In this document: positions 26,301 through 37,214 of the stretch, one piece after another
Layout: every line of letters begins with the position of its first letter
Numbering within the stretch: position 1 is the first letter of the stretch
The notes under the pieces: model-generated
Databases searched by the model: none
Seen by the model: only the letters and a program-made list of their open reading frames with translations
Told to the model about the DNA's origin: nothing
Translations under genes and position numbers: made by a program
NCBI GenBank assembly: GCA_905250075.1
Contig: CAJNOP010000137.1
Coordinates: 260,809 to 324,808, forward strand
DNA length: 64,000 nt
Direction: 5' to 3'
DNA from: Rotaria sp. Silwood1
Taxonomy: Eukaryota; Rotifera; Eurotatoria; Philodinida; Philodinidae

Positions 26301-29300
26301 AATCATTGAAAAGAAGTAGTTTGAAAAAAATATAATTTCCGATAGAGCTTTTTTTTGATGTTTCACTTCTATTTTCTTATGACAAAACATAGTAAGTGTA
26401 AAAAAACTATTTAAAATTTCTAATAAAAATTGAATTATTTTTATATTCCTGTTAATTTTCATCCTGCAAATTCTCTTTAGGATAATACTGATTAGAGAAA
26501 GATTTTCTTACTTGATCTATTTGAGCTATTTGATTTTGATACATCTATGAATTAAAACATACAAAAAAAAAAAACATATTGATTTTAGTTGTATTATGAA
26601 ATTTTTACTCGAATTTGAATTTCGTATTGACCTCGTTGTTCATCAAAGATTGGTTTTAACTTTTAGTATAAAGAAAAAAAAAAAGTTCAAATCATGATTA
26701 AAATAAATTAAAAATTACTCTATCATATTCAGTTTGAATTTCATTAAATCGTCGATTTGTAAGATTTAATGTATTTTGTAATTCAATATTTTTTTCGTTT
26801 TCAAACTAAAATTAGATTAATTGTTTTTTTTTTTTGTTATATAAGAAAAATAAATAGATATTTACATCTCTATCTCGTTCAATTTGACGTCTTTCCTGAA
26901 ATGATATGTAAAAGAAAACGAATGTAGAAAAACAACAAATTACTTTTTGAAATTTCGTTTCCATTTCACGCATTTCAAGATTAAATTTTTCAATTTGTAT
27001 TCTTTGTAACTATTGAAAAAGAAAAACAATGAATATAGAATTTTTTATAAAAATATAAATATATTTTACTTGAATTTCTCTTTCCAATGGTTCAACTTGT
27101 GATGTTCTCTGTAAAATAATAAGATTTTTTATTTAAAATACACAATTCTAAAGTATTAGCTATCATTCAAGCACTTTATATCCAACATTTTTGGATGAAG
27201 ATTCTTATCCTATCGAATTGTACTTTAATATTAACTTTCTATTTGTAATAATTATGATTGAAATTCTTATTTTAAAAGATTTTTCTAATACTTAATTCAA
27301 TCAATTAATAGATACTTAAATGAACAACGAATTATATTTTAGCAATCGAAAAATTTTATAACTAATTATCAATTCTTATTTGATTATTATTTTGTTTCTG
27401 ATAATATTAAACATACAAGTTTTTCATATTGTCTTTGTAAATCATCATATTGTCTTCGTTCAACGACTAGTTGTTGTTCAAGATTCATAATGTTTTCATT
27501 AGCTGTCTAGAATAAAGAAAAAATAATAAAAATAATTAATATGTAGATAAGTGCATACTCGAAGTTGACCTTGTAAATTTATTCTTTCCTAAATATGAAA
27601 GTAAATAAATTCTTTTTTTTTCTTTTAAGTAATCAATAAACAAACATACTTGATTATTAGTTTGATCAAATCTTTCATAGTCTTTTCGTGTCTGTGTTTG
27701 TGTTCCTTTCTTTTCATTTATAAGACGATCACGACGTTTAAGCTTTATATTAAAATTCATTTAATAATGATAAAATAATAATAAATATTTTTACTTCTTC
27801 TTCTAAATTTTGTATATCACGTTGAAGTATTTCAATTTGTAATGCATATTGTTGACGAATACGACCTTCAACTTCTGGTTCACGTCTTTCTAATTGCTAT
27901 TTTATATAGAAATAAGATATTAAATATTAAAAAAAAATAAAAATGATATTTACTCGAATATGAGTATTTTTCTTCTCGATTTCATCGTGTAATCGATTGA
28001 TTTTATCATTCCACTAAATTTCAATTCATCAGAAAAATTAATTACAAAATTTCTCTATGTTTAATTAGATATTCATTTATAGGATTTATCGAGATATATA
28101 TATATAAGTTTAATGATTCGAAGAAACTCTATCAAATTCATATCGGATCTAAAAATATTTATTAAGATCTATAATGATTCATCAGGGTCTAATAGGGCGT
28201 ATTAGAGGCTGTTAGTGTCCATTAGGAGATATACCAGGATCCCATATGGCCTATTATGATTTGGTAGGGTCTATGTTCTCATCCTCACCATCATTCTAGT
28301 CTTTGGTAGGTTCCACTGAAATTGTAGATACAAATAAATAGAGATCGGATTAGGTTAGAATTCTTTTTAAATTTATTTGTGTCATATAGTGATCTATTTA
28401 CTTCATCACGATCTCGAATCATTTGTGCAACACGATTTGTTAAACCGGATACATTTTCTGCATCACTTTGAAGTTGTAATGTTATTTGAACAACTACGGT
28501 TTGAAGATCCTGTTCAAAGAAAAGAATAAATAAAAATGAATAAAAATAGATTATAACGTACTTGAACTTGTCGAGCATCTTCGATAACATCAACAGTCTA
28601 AACGATCAAATATATAAAAAATAAAAGTCTTATGAATTAATAAGAAATAACCTTGGAACATGATGTTGGCTGATGTGATAAAGGAGGTAACTATATTTAA
28701 TGAAAAATTCTTAGTATAAAAATATAATTATTTTTAAACATACGCCTAGATTTCGATTGGGTGCATTAATAAGTTGAGTTAAGCTTTCAACTTGATTTCT
28801 TAGATTTGCTTCACTTCGTCGAAGTTCAACACATTCAGCTCGTAATTGCTAAAATAAATATTCTTCAATATGAATCAATTCAAATAAATTTTCTTACATC
28901 AACAGTTTCAAGATGAGCTTGCATTTGAGAATTCAATTCATCAATTAAATTTTGACTATGCTATAAACAGATATATATATATATATATTTATGTTAAATC
29001 AAAATAAAAAAAAAGAGACTAACTTCATCTGTCCATTGCGATGTTGATGAATGAGATGGAAGCATCAATGTAAATGGTGTACGTAAGCGAATCGTTATTT
29101 CATTGATGGCTTCTTCAAGTTGCTATCAGATTTCAAAAAAGAAAACAAATCGGTTTTTTTTTTGATTGTGTTCTATGCAATTTATACTTGAATTATCCGA
29201 TCTCGATCATTAATTGTCTGACGATATTCTTCAATATTAATATTCGAACTTGTTTCATCATGCTATAAGATATAAAAATACTTGATAAATTATTCTCTTC

Positions 29301-32300
29301 AATAATAAAAAACATAGTTCCCAAGCATAATAAAATATTCGATTTTCATATTTTTTTTTTTAATTAATAAATTATCGTGAATAGTGTAGCTGTTTTATCA
29401 TTTGCCTTAAAATCATATATCTGTATATAAAGCATAAAAAAAAAAGCAAATGCCAATGGAATGACATATTATAGTCAATGTGATCAAAAATCAGTGTATT
29501 TTATAAAGCATCACAATAGACATCTTGCTGTAAAAGTTACTTTCTCATATGACCATAGTGCAAAGTGAAAAATGGAAATAAGAGAAAAGCATAGCGCTGA
29601 ATATAATTAAGCATTGTGAATACAAACCAGAGGACAAGAAACACGAATTCGAGCGAGTAACGGCTAAAATACAATGTATTTTATCTATTTTAATAATCAT
29701 AAATTTTTTTGCAAAAAAAAGTTACTAAAAATAATTTAAAAAAAAAAAAATTTATTTTACCTCATGTCGATAAGTTTCAAATTCTGCTGTTTGTTTTTGC
29801 TGTTGTTCAACCAAAGTCTAATTAGATAAAAAAAAAAAAAAAAAGTTAAATAAAAATATAAAATAAAAAGAAAAGAATTTTTTTTTTTCTACAGCAATGC
29901 GAGCTTCATAATCAGCTTGTAAACGTTGTAATACTCGTTCTGATTTTGATTGTTGTTGTTCATAATTTTTAATATCAATTTCATATTGTTGAAGTCGTCG
30001 ACGAGCACGATCTAATTCAGTAAGCGTCTAATCAAACGAAAACAATGAATATTTATTCATTCAAGGTAAGTTTTATTTTTTTTTCATTTTACTTCATTTG
30101 TTTGCGGTAACGACATTTCGAGTTGCTGTGAAAATATATTAAATGGTAAAATGAATTTCTTATGCTTCTTTCTCTTACTTTTTGTAATGAATTAACTTGT
30201 TCTTGCAATTTTCGTTCTCGTTCTTTATATTCGTTAAGCTCAGCTTGTAAACTACTATTATTTATAAATGTATTTGACATTCCAGGCGTTGTTATATTGA
30301 AATCTGTATCAATTGACGACGTTACTGTTTGAATATTATGACTAACAGCTGGTGTTTTTATTATTAATTTTTCTTGTTCATCATCATTAGTTTTATTACT
30401 ATTTAATTGAAATGATTTTCGAAGTGTTGCATTTTCTTGACGAATTCTTTCCAATTCTTCGTGTAATGCACAACGTTCATCATCATAGTTAAAACTGTAG
30501 ACTGTTTGACGATTATCAGTTTGTTCGGATTGGGATTGAATGCTAAATATAAACCAAAAAAAAATGTTTTATTTTTTGTGATTTAGATTTTGTTGAGTTC
30601 AAAAAAAAAATGTCTAATATAGAACACATGAACTTTTGATTCATAATCGCGTAATCTATACTAGATTCGTAAAAGAAGAAATATTATAATAGAAGTACTT
30701 GAGATACTGCTGCACGTGTGTACTTAGTGTTTGAACGTAATCGAATCATTTAACGAATTGAAAAGTGCTAGTATCACTTTTATGATTCTATGATTACGTT
30801 CAATAGCTAAGTAAACTTGAATTGAACATAAAAAAGAAAAATGATACTTGAAGGATATAAGAAAAAAAAGAATTTCTATTTATTTTATATTTATTTCATG
30901 TTATCACACATAATAGATCACCTTGTTTCCAAACCTTTATCGACGGTTTTAAATTCACTATCAACTGCATGTTGTATCACTGCCGAATGTGTATTACCCA
31001 TTGTGTAATAATGAATTTCAGCACCTTCAGACGTTTTTCATCTTTTTAAATTTCTCCTTCATTTTCAACGGCTCATTGTTCTACTTTTAAGGCTTCCGTA
31101 CCACATTCATTTAAATATACAGAACAAAGACAAACCGCACAGTTTTGTTCGCGCTAGAGAGAGAGAGCAAAAAAAAAGGAGAGAGAAAGAATCTTAAAAT
31201 CACATTATTCAATAGGTTCATTTTGCCTCATCAAACGTCAGTTTACTTGAGAATAGAAGGACACATGCACATATATGATGTTAGTTTCTAATAAAAACAT
31301 ACCGTTGTTGAAGTCGTTCAATTTCATTTTGTAACTGTTGTACATACGACTAAATAAAAGAAAATAGATAATAAAGAAGAAAAAAAAAAAGACTTAAGAA
31401 TAATTGTACTGTTTGAGTTTGACATTCATTAGTATTGGTATCGGATTCAGTGTGTTCTTCAAGGAAATAAATACGTAATTTTAAATTAAAATTTTCACGT
31501 TTGAGTTCTTGAAGTTCCTAAAATAATATTTAATATTTAGCTAATTTATTAAGAATTGAATTCTTTCTTTTGCAGCCAACCTCGTCTGTCATCTTGTATT
31601 TTATCTCTCAAGTGTTATACTACCATATCGACCACATTATAGGCATGAAACGCGTACGCATATACATTAAGATATCTTCTCTCTCTCTCGTTTTCTCATG
31701 GTCGGACGAATGCTTGTTACACGATTTACTGAGACCAATAAATGAAAAAAAGAAAAAAGAAAGAAACCATCAAGATTAAGCAACAAAAATGCCTTTGTTA
31801 TTGGTTGAAAAAAAAGAAGAAAACGAAGTAAAATGACGTTAATATATAAATATACATAAATCGATAGACACCCACGTTAGAAAATAAAAAGGATAAAATA
31901 TGTCAATATATTTTAATAGAAGAAAAAAGATTCATATGAGAGATTTTAATCTGTCATCTACACAATCATAGAAAACGAGTAAAAGTAAGAAAAAAAAAAG
32001 ATTTAAATGTATATAGATCTCTCCTTTTATTTTTAGAAATCCTTGAATATTTTCAACATTCATATAAATATAATGAATTTTTTCGTGATTTATTTATTCT
32101 AAAATGGTTTCTTTTCAAAACATTGATCTATTTACTACCCATCGATGTTTTTTTTTTTTTCGTCTTCGCATATTGAATCAATTTATTAGAGTTTCTTATC
32201 AACTTTCTTATTTCTTCAACGACCTTCAATAGATTCTTTCAATCGTAGACTTAACAAAAGGAATGTAATAATCATTAAATATAAATTCTTCATTTTATTC

Positions 32301-34414
32301 TATCTTAAGATACCGTACAAGATATTCAATTTTCTTTTTTCTTTGTTTTTTTCAAAAATATTTTTTAAGGTCATTCATTGAATTATTTATCGGATAGATC
32401 AAAGTTTTATATTTATAACAGGTTATCTGATACACTTTTATCAAAAAAAAATAATAAAAATAAATTTAACCGCATTTAAATTCTTTTACCTTCTCTTAAG
32501 TGATTGTTTTTTTTCTTTCTGGTTTCAATACCAATAAAAAAAAAAAACAGCTTGACTAAAACTCGAGAAACTTTCAAGGCTATCAGATATCAATAAACAG
32601 AACGAAAGTGATTATGAATAATTATTCAAAAGATTTATTTTATTTAAAAGTAACAAGAAATTATATTATATTAGTATTGTTTTCGATCTATAGGCAGTAT
32701 GAGCTATGATTGAGTAAGCATTTATATTCAGATATAGCAATACGTTTTATACTGATAGAAAATTTTTTATTTTTTTTTTCAAAATTCTTTAATCATAAAG
32801 TTTCTAGTATTGGAAGAACAATGTCTATCTAACATTCATGAATGTATGTCTAAAATTTATGGTGACCAAGATTTCATCACTCTACGAATTCTAAATAAAA
32901 TTTCATTTTGAAAGATATACAATTAAGTATTGACGATAATCCTTTATTTAGACAACACAAATATTGAAATATTTAGAAGCTTAGTCATCAAAAAAAAAAA
33001 CCTCAAACCGCAATTTAGTAAATAGTAGATTCTTTTAGTATTTCAAATGTATAATACGTAATCAATTACATATGACTAAAATCGATTCAAACAATCAGTT
33101 CTTTTCAACACCATAGTGGATGATGGAGCATTATATGATTATAAGTAAGATGATCGAAAAGGTATTGCTATATTTAGATATGAATGTTTAATCAATCAGA
33201 GCTTCTAACACCTATGGATCGAGGACTGTCTGAACTACAAATAGACAACAACACGACTGCAACAGAATTTCATCTTGTTTTTAAACAGTCCTTGTAGCAT
33301 CTTGGAACTACTACTTATTTCTGTGATAAAAACAATAAATTGGTGTTCTACAACCGGGTGCAAGCTCGCCGAGTCAATTCAGATCCCTCGTATGCGATCA
33401 TACTGGAACCTGACCAAATAATTCATCAAATTCAAATGTTTCGAAAAGTTTTTAACTTTTCAAACTACTAATGTATATAAAAGCATAGGATGTGGGTGTG
33501 AGTGTCGCTCTATTACCTTAAGATTTACGCTCGCCTCCACTTACCTACGCTCATATATGTATGTATTCACAATTATGACGTTTAACACCAATATTGTACT
33601 TCATTCTACCGTCATCAACAACAAACAAACGGATACTTAGCGAAACTGATCGAATTTTAGAAACAGAAAAAGAAACGACTGTGAAAGTATTTACCAATTA
33701 TCGGTTATAGCTATCCGAATCCGATTCGAACTCGTGGTAATTAATAAAGTGTTAATTATCGTCCAATTTCTAAAAGTAATATCCATGCAAAACACTTATT
33801 AGATCACCCGACCCTCTGCTTAGAGCTATAGTTTTAGTCAGTTATTTTAGGTCATTTGTAAAATCGACTTTTGAACTTTGATTTCAAACTTTCGGTAAAT
33901 TCTCAATGGGATTAGTTGAACTAATCCGATTGGTTCCTATTTACATTTTTACGAAGTCTAAAATTGAAAGTCGACAAAATCATTAGAATGCTCATAACTC
34001 AAGAAGAAAGCCCTAAGGCATGATTCCCGAACTTTTTTTTATTCTAACACGATCTTCAATAATCTGAAATAAAAAGGATAATAACTAATAAAACCTTTTT
34101 TTTCTAATCTTATGAAGTGTAAACTCTTAATAAAGGAAACAATGAACACACTTAGTGTGATAAGTAAAATTATGAAATTTAACTACTTCTATTTAACTTT
34201 CAAAAAAAAGAAGAATTCTCATTGTTTCTAAAACAATTACATACTTTATCATAATCACGAACTGTTTTTGCTGAACTAGAACTCAAATCAGATATTGGAG
34301 TACTTGTATATGGATTTTCTAGAAAATAAATGTTCTATGATCAAACAAAAACAAGTCGACATTGATACCTTCAGCTTTATGTGAAGAAATGATTTCTTGA
34401 TTAATATCATCCAT
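11834..34414 (-). CDS. centrosomin / CDK5RAP2 / myomegalin homologue (whole gene)
   Basis: At least 67 coding exons, joined in consistent phase, give about 2,202 residues; human CDK5RAP2 is about 1,890 and myomegalin about 2,350. Identity rests on the N-terminal CM1 motif (KRENFNLKLRIYFLEE), the signature of this family. Most of the rest is heptad-rich coiled coil with Gln/Glu/Arg/Leu-dominated exons. Family members scaffold pericentriolar material and use CM1 to recruit and activate gamma-tubulin ring complexes. Exons average about 100 bases. Most introns are 45-90 bp; those at 34244-31518, 23925-22589, 14988-13200 and 26511-25545 are much larger, and the last two carry mobile elements. Introns between phase-0 exons could hide further exons. 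Detailed exon lists are in the next entries. Confidence 0.93.
13978..14392. repeat. imperfect foldback palindrome in centrosomin intron
   Basis: The left arm (about 13978-14179) and right arm (about 14203-14392) are imperfect reverse complements around a 23-base loop. The best matched parts are AAAGCCCAAATACTTCAT (14162-14179) against its complement at 14203-14220, TATTAGCCG against CGGCTAATA, and CATCAGATCT...TTAGCTATTTCAA. Divergence of the arms suggests an old insertion. It lies in the 1.8-kb intron between exons 63 and 64. Confidence 0.8.
14437..14951. mobile_element. piggyBac-like MITE with TTAA target duplication
   Basis: The element 14441-14947 (507 bp) starts CCCTTTAAGTACCA and ends TGGTACTTGAAGGG, which are 14-base terminal inverted repeats with one mismatch. 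It is flanked on both sides by TTAA (14437-14440 and 14948-14951). TTAA duplications plus CCC-starting ends are the hallmark of the piggyBac superfamily. The only inner open frame is short (65 codons, minus, 14702-14505) and shows no recognisable transposase motif, so it is non-autonomous. It sits in the same intron as the palindrome 45 bases upstream. Confidence 0.82.
17879..18259. mobile_element. GC-rich hAT-like MITE
   Basis: A 381-bp element in the intron between exons 54 and 55. Its ends are CAGAGATGTTCATCGCGG and, inverted, CAGAGATGTCCATCGCGG (17 of 18 match). CAGAG-type ends suggest hAT, but I do not see a matching 8-base target duplication (CTACAAAC left, AATCGTAT right), so the superfamily is tentative. 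The interior is packed with CCGC/ACCGCTACCGC motifs in both orientations and stands out sharply from the AT-rich surroundings. Confidence 0.7.
20412..30542 (-). CDS. centrosomin central coiled-coil exons 5-49
   Basis: Exons: 30542-30179, 30125-30093, 30027-29893, 29817-29761, 29262-29188, 29122-29024, 28960-28898, 28848-28744, 28690-28652, 28597-28562, 28509-28402, 28013-27954, 27896-27795, 27742-27650, 27588-27559, 27506-27417, 27108-27070, 27009-26944, 26895-26866, 26805-26719, 26659-26609, 26544-26512, 25544-25494, 25424-25359, 25290-25168, 25117-25013, 24951-24880, 24823-24785, 24721-24656, 24575-24516, 24455-24327, 24269-24225, 24158-24051, 23997-23926, 22588-22541, 22481-22425, 22371-22252, 22179-21979, 21902-21819, 21763-21713, 21642-21550, 21013-20909, 20841-20746, 20681-20529, 20474-20412. 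From the second onward all start and end in phase 0, and typical ends are CAA|GT or GAA|GT. The peptides are charged, heptad-patterned coiled coil. Exon 5 is less regular and Thr/Asn-rich. Confidence 0.85.
25591..26212. mobile_element. 622-bp foldback element in centrosomin intron
   Basis: The left end ACGAGGGAACATTCCCAGG is mirrored by the inverted right end ACGAGGGAACATTTCCAGG. The arms (about 290 bases each) remain very similar all the way to a loop of roughly 45 bases near 25885-25930. The insertion separates exons 26 and 27. No target duplication is evident beside the ends and no transposase is coded. Transcribed within centrosomin pre-mRNA it would fold into a long hairpin. Confidence 0.82.
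30922..31001 (-). CDS. alternative first coding exon of centrosomin, lacks CM1
   Basis: Opens with ATG at 31001 and codes 26 residues beginning MGNTHSAVIQHAVDSEF, then a GT donor (GTGATC) after two bases of the next codon. That phase (2) is the same as exon 4, so it joins exon 5 (30542) in frame, making Ser instead of Arg at the junction. Reading back into the upstream intron hits a stop, so it cannot be a cassette exon spliced from exon 4; it is best explained by a separate promoter. Pyrimidine-rich CT repeats (minus strand, about 31155-31190) lie upstream. The product would start downstream of CM1, and Gly2 with Ser6 fits an N-myristoylation signal. Drosophila Cnn is known to have CM1-less isoforms from alternative first exons. 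Confidence 0.7.
31303..34414 (-). CDS. centrosomin N-terminal exons 1-4 with CM1 motif
   Basis: Exon 1 34414..34369 starts at ATG (MDDINQEIISSHKAE). Exon 2 34318..34245 ends SAKTVRDYDK. Exon 3 31517..31410 begins ELQELKRENFNLKLRIYF. Exon 4 is 31349..31303. CM1 is therefore split after RDYDK by a 2.7-kb intron; the joined reading matches the human pattern of K-x-(M/V)-x-D-(Y/F) followed by ELKKENFNLKLRIYFLEE. The Phe in ENFNLKL corresponds to the residue known from human CDK5RAP2 (Phe75) to be needed for gamma-tubulin complex binding, so this isoform is likely competent to nucleate microtubules. Exon 4 ends in phase 2 and joins exon 5 at 30542. Confidence 0.93.
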
Positions 34415-34896
34415 AATAGTGACATACAATTATTGATTATTACCTAGAATCAATATCAATAGAAAAATTCATTTGTCTCAAAATTGTAACAATAAATTAC
34501 CGCCGCTTATGGTTCATTGATTGTTGCTAGTAACAACCTTAAAATCGTATATTTTCAATAATTGTATAATTAATTGATTGAAAAAATAAAATCTCATTCT
34601 CTCTACTTTGATAAAATATTTTCCAAAGAGGATTTGAATCATTTATTTTCTTAGACAAAATAATCTAGATGGCGCTATTTTGCAATTTATCTGTTTTATG
34701 ATAACGAAAGTCTTAATATAACACAATATTGAATACTATTCAATATATAACAAATCGATTAGTATCATGTGCACATTATTGCTAAAAGAAATCTGAAATT
34801 TACTTCAAACAGATTCTTTTATGTTTCTCATCACTTTTTTTTTCTTGTACGATAACAGTGAATTAAAAAACATATAAATATAAAAGGATATGTTAC

Positions 34897-34959
34897 CTGT
34901 GACTTTGTCCAATATCTTCATCTCGTCTAATGTCTTGGATTCATCATAACTTTCGTTAT
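34897..34959 (-). CDS. possible further 5' exon of centrosomin
   Basis: A 63-base segment bounded by an AG acceptor (34961-34960) and a GTAACA donor (34896-34895). It reads D-N-E-S-Y-D-E-S-K-T-L-D-E-M-K-I-L-D-K-V-T and ends in phase 1, which matches the acceptor of exon 2 (34318) exactly and would produce ...DKVTENPYTST. Joining it to exon 1 instead runs into a stop codon, so it would be an alternative to exon 1. It starts in phase 1, so either another exon lies further upstream or translation begins at its internal Met. No upstream partner was found. Confidence 0.45.
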
Positions 34960-35607
34960 CTATTAATGTTGATATTTACTTGATGAATATACTTTTTTTT
35001 TGTCTTACATGTTCTTTTTTTTCTATTGTGGTTGAAAAAAAAAATAGCGCAGTGACTACTACCGTTTTTCCTTTGGCATCATTACTATTGTTGTTTTATA
35101 TGATATATTATAGTATCGTTGACTTTGAAAGAATGAAAAGTAAGAAGACAATAAAAAAAATGAGGTTTTTGCGAAAAAGAAAATAATATGTCGGTCTACA
35201 ATAAGTAATAGAATAAAATTTGTTGTATTGAATTACAAGCAAAATGAAAATTCATTTGTTAGAATAACCTTGAAATATTTATCAAAGAAATTACAAGATG
35301 ACTTGTAACATTTTTATATTGGATGATTGTATTTCTCTATTGCACAGTTTTTCAGCTCTAATCAAAATTGAAATGCATTATTAAATTTATAACATTCTTC
35401 AATATTACCTTATTTTTTCAAAGATAAATATTTAAATCGTTGTTAGAGTTGATAATTTTTTATTGTAATACAAATATGGTTTATGACTAAATTTATTAAT
35501 AAAAAAAAATGACGCCGGCGGTACAAAAATTACATATAATTCATTTTTATTTAGGAGAATGTGTATGAAAACATCCAAAAACCCAGAGGCACTCGTCAAA
35601 ATTTAAA

Positions 35608-37156
35608 TTTTTGGCTCATTCGAATTTATTATAGTAAAGTTAGCATTGATCGACTTCTAACATCAGTGTTTTATCCAGCGCGTAAAGGCTATGAGAGTGG
35701 CATCCTTCCGAGAAGGTAAATAAGTTTTAGAAAGAATAAGATCAATATAACTTCTCTAAAGATGTTTTCTTTAGATAGATTTGAAGAAATTAATAACGAG
35801 TGCAAAGTCTTTTTCGTTTGTTCATGTAATCTAACCATATAATGTTTCATTTAGCTCAATTAGTTTTAAATTAGTTCATTGTAAATTGTCGCTTCTTTTT
35901 CACGTTTAGATTACTTTTCGTCAGGATGATCGAAATTGAGATAAATACAGAGGAAGATAGTCGGTGACCTGATCTCTCATAAATAACAAAAGTTTTTATT
36001 TGGCAATCCATCTTTTTTCAAAAACTTTTGATGACTTCCGGCATTCGCTATTCGAAAAATAAGTTGTTTTTGATTGCATGCACCGTCATGAATTCTCGAA
36101 GGAACTTCATTGTATCCAATGACTTTTTTTGGTCGAAGGAAAGTGAAAAATTGTATCACCTTTTATTATACATATACACATTTATATAATTAGAGTGTCA
36201 TTTTTAGAGATTTTTGAGTCATGGAACTTTCCTAGGTACTGCATTCTGTATAGACTGGAGATCACAGAGAATTTTTGGATATTTCTATAATTTCTATTTA
36301 CCTTATCTTTCAAACAATATTAAGATTAGAAAGTATTTTTTTTAAAAAAGTTGAAACTAAATTCTCGTGATAAATATTCTACGAAAAGGAAAGAACGTAA
36401 TGATAATGAATTAAAAGTATGATTATAACAGGCTTGATAGTAAATACGATAGCTTCTCTTAAAAAAAATGTTTTTGCATGCCCTTTCAACAACTAAAGTC
36501 GTCCTTCCAGAATAAAGAACTTGGATAAAACACTGTCTCCTTACTATCAAAAACAAATATTAATGAGTTATCTCATACATATGTATTAAGATTATACGAA
36601 TAGAAGTGAGAGAACTTTTTCATACAATACACTCTACGATAAAGTATACATAGATGAAAAGAATGAGTTGTTTGAAATATCATATATGATTATGATCAGC
36701 ATTCTTACTCGTATTTTTCTGCTTGATCACATATCAATTGCATGAAAAAAAATTCTCTCGAAATTCCCTTACCTTCCTCAAAGATGTGAAGGTCAAAAAT
36801 GTTTTTCTTTTTTCTAAGAAACTATGCCATTTGCTCCAGAACAGAGTTCTAATTTATGCGAGATGAAAATGCTCGAGGTTGTTTTCCTCTAGGCTATTCA
36901 CCTCGAAACTGAAAGTATAGGCCACTCTGTGTATCTATTCTAAACTTTTTCTTTCCAACGCTTGTTATCATTTTTTTTCACCTTTATATGCTCTATCGTT
37001 TGGTGTATCGTATGAAAAAATTCTCTCATTTTTGATTATGTAATCTTAGTACACATGTATGAGATAGTCCATTAATTTTGTCTTTGATAGTAAAGGGATA
37101 GTGCTTGAAATTGATTAAGACTAACTTTACCATAGTAAATTCAAATGAGCTAAAAA
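35608..37156. repeat. inverted repeat pair, possible decayed transposon
   Basis: TTTTTGGCTCATTCGAATTT at 35608 onward (36 bases to 35643) matches the reverse complement of 37121-37156 at 32 of 36 positions. The 1.48-kb interior has no long open frame. The right copy ends 58 bases from the stop codon of the ART gene. Similarity fades outside and inside the 36 bases, so a transposon reading is only one option. Confidence 0.45.
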
Positions 37157-37214
37157 TCAAGGTTTAGTACTATTACACAATAACATTTCGAATGTACATA
37201 AAAAAATCTAAGAA

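Larger units (their letters stand above)
34415..37214. other. intergenic region between centrosomin and ART genes
   Basis: Upstream flank of centrosomin (promoter side) and 3' flank of the minus-strand ART gene. Apart from the possible 5' exon at 34897-34959, I see no coding content; short open frames near 34980, 35977 and 36326 look accidental. A 36-base inverted repeat pair (35608-35643 and 37121-37156) brackets 1.48 kb and may mark a decayed DNA transposon. Confidence 0.5.

Noticed and set aside
28140..28270. Degenerate tandem-like TAGGG/TATTAG motifs in a centrosomin intron
   Set aside because: Units are too variable in length and sequence to define a repeat by eye.
33705..33745. tRNA-like B-box GAGTTCGAATC on the minus strand
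   Set aside because: The bases flanking the loop do not pair as a T-arm and no matching D-arm or acceptor stem is visible.
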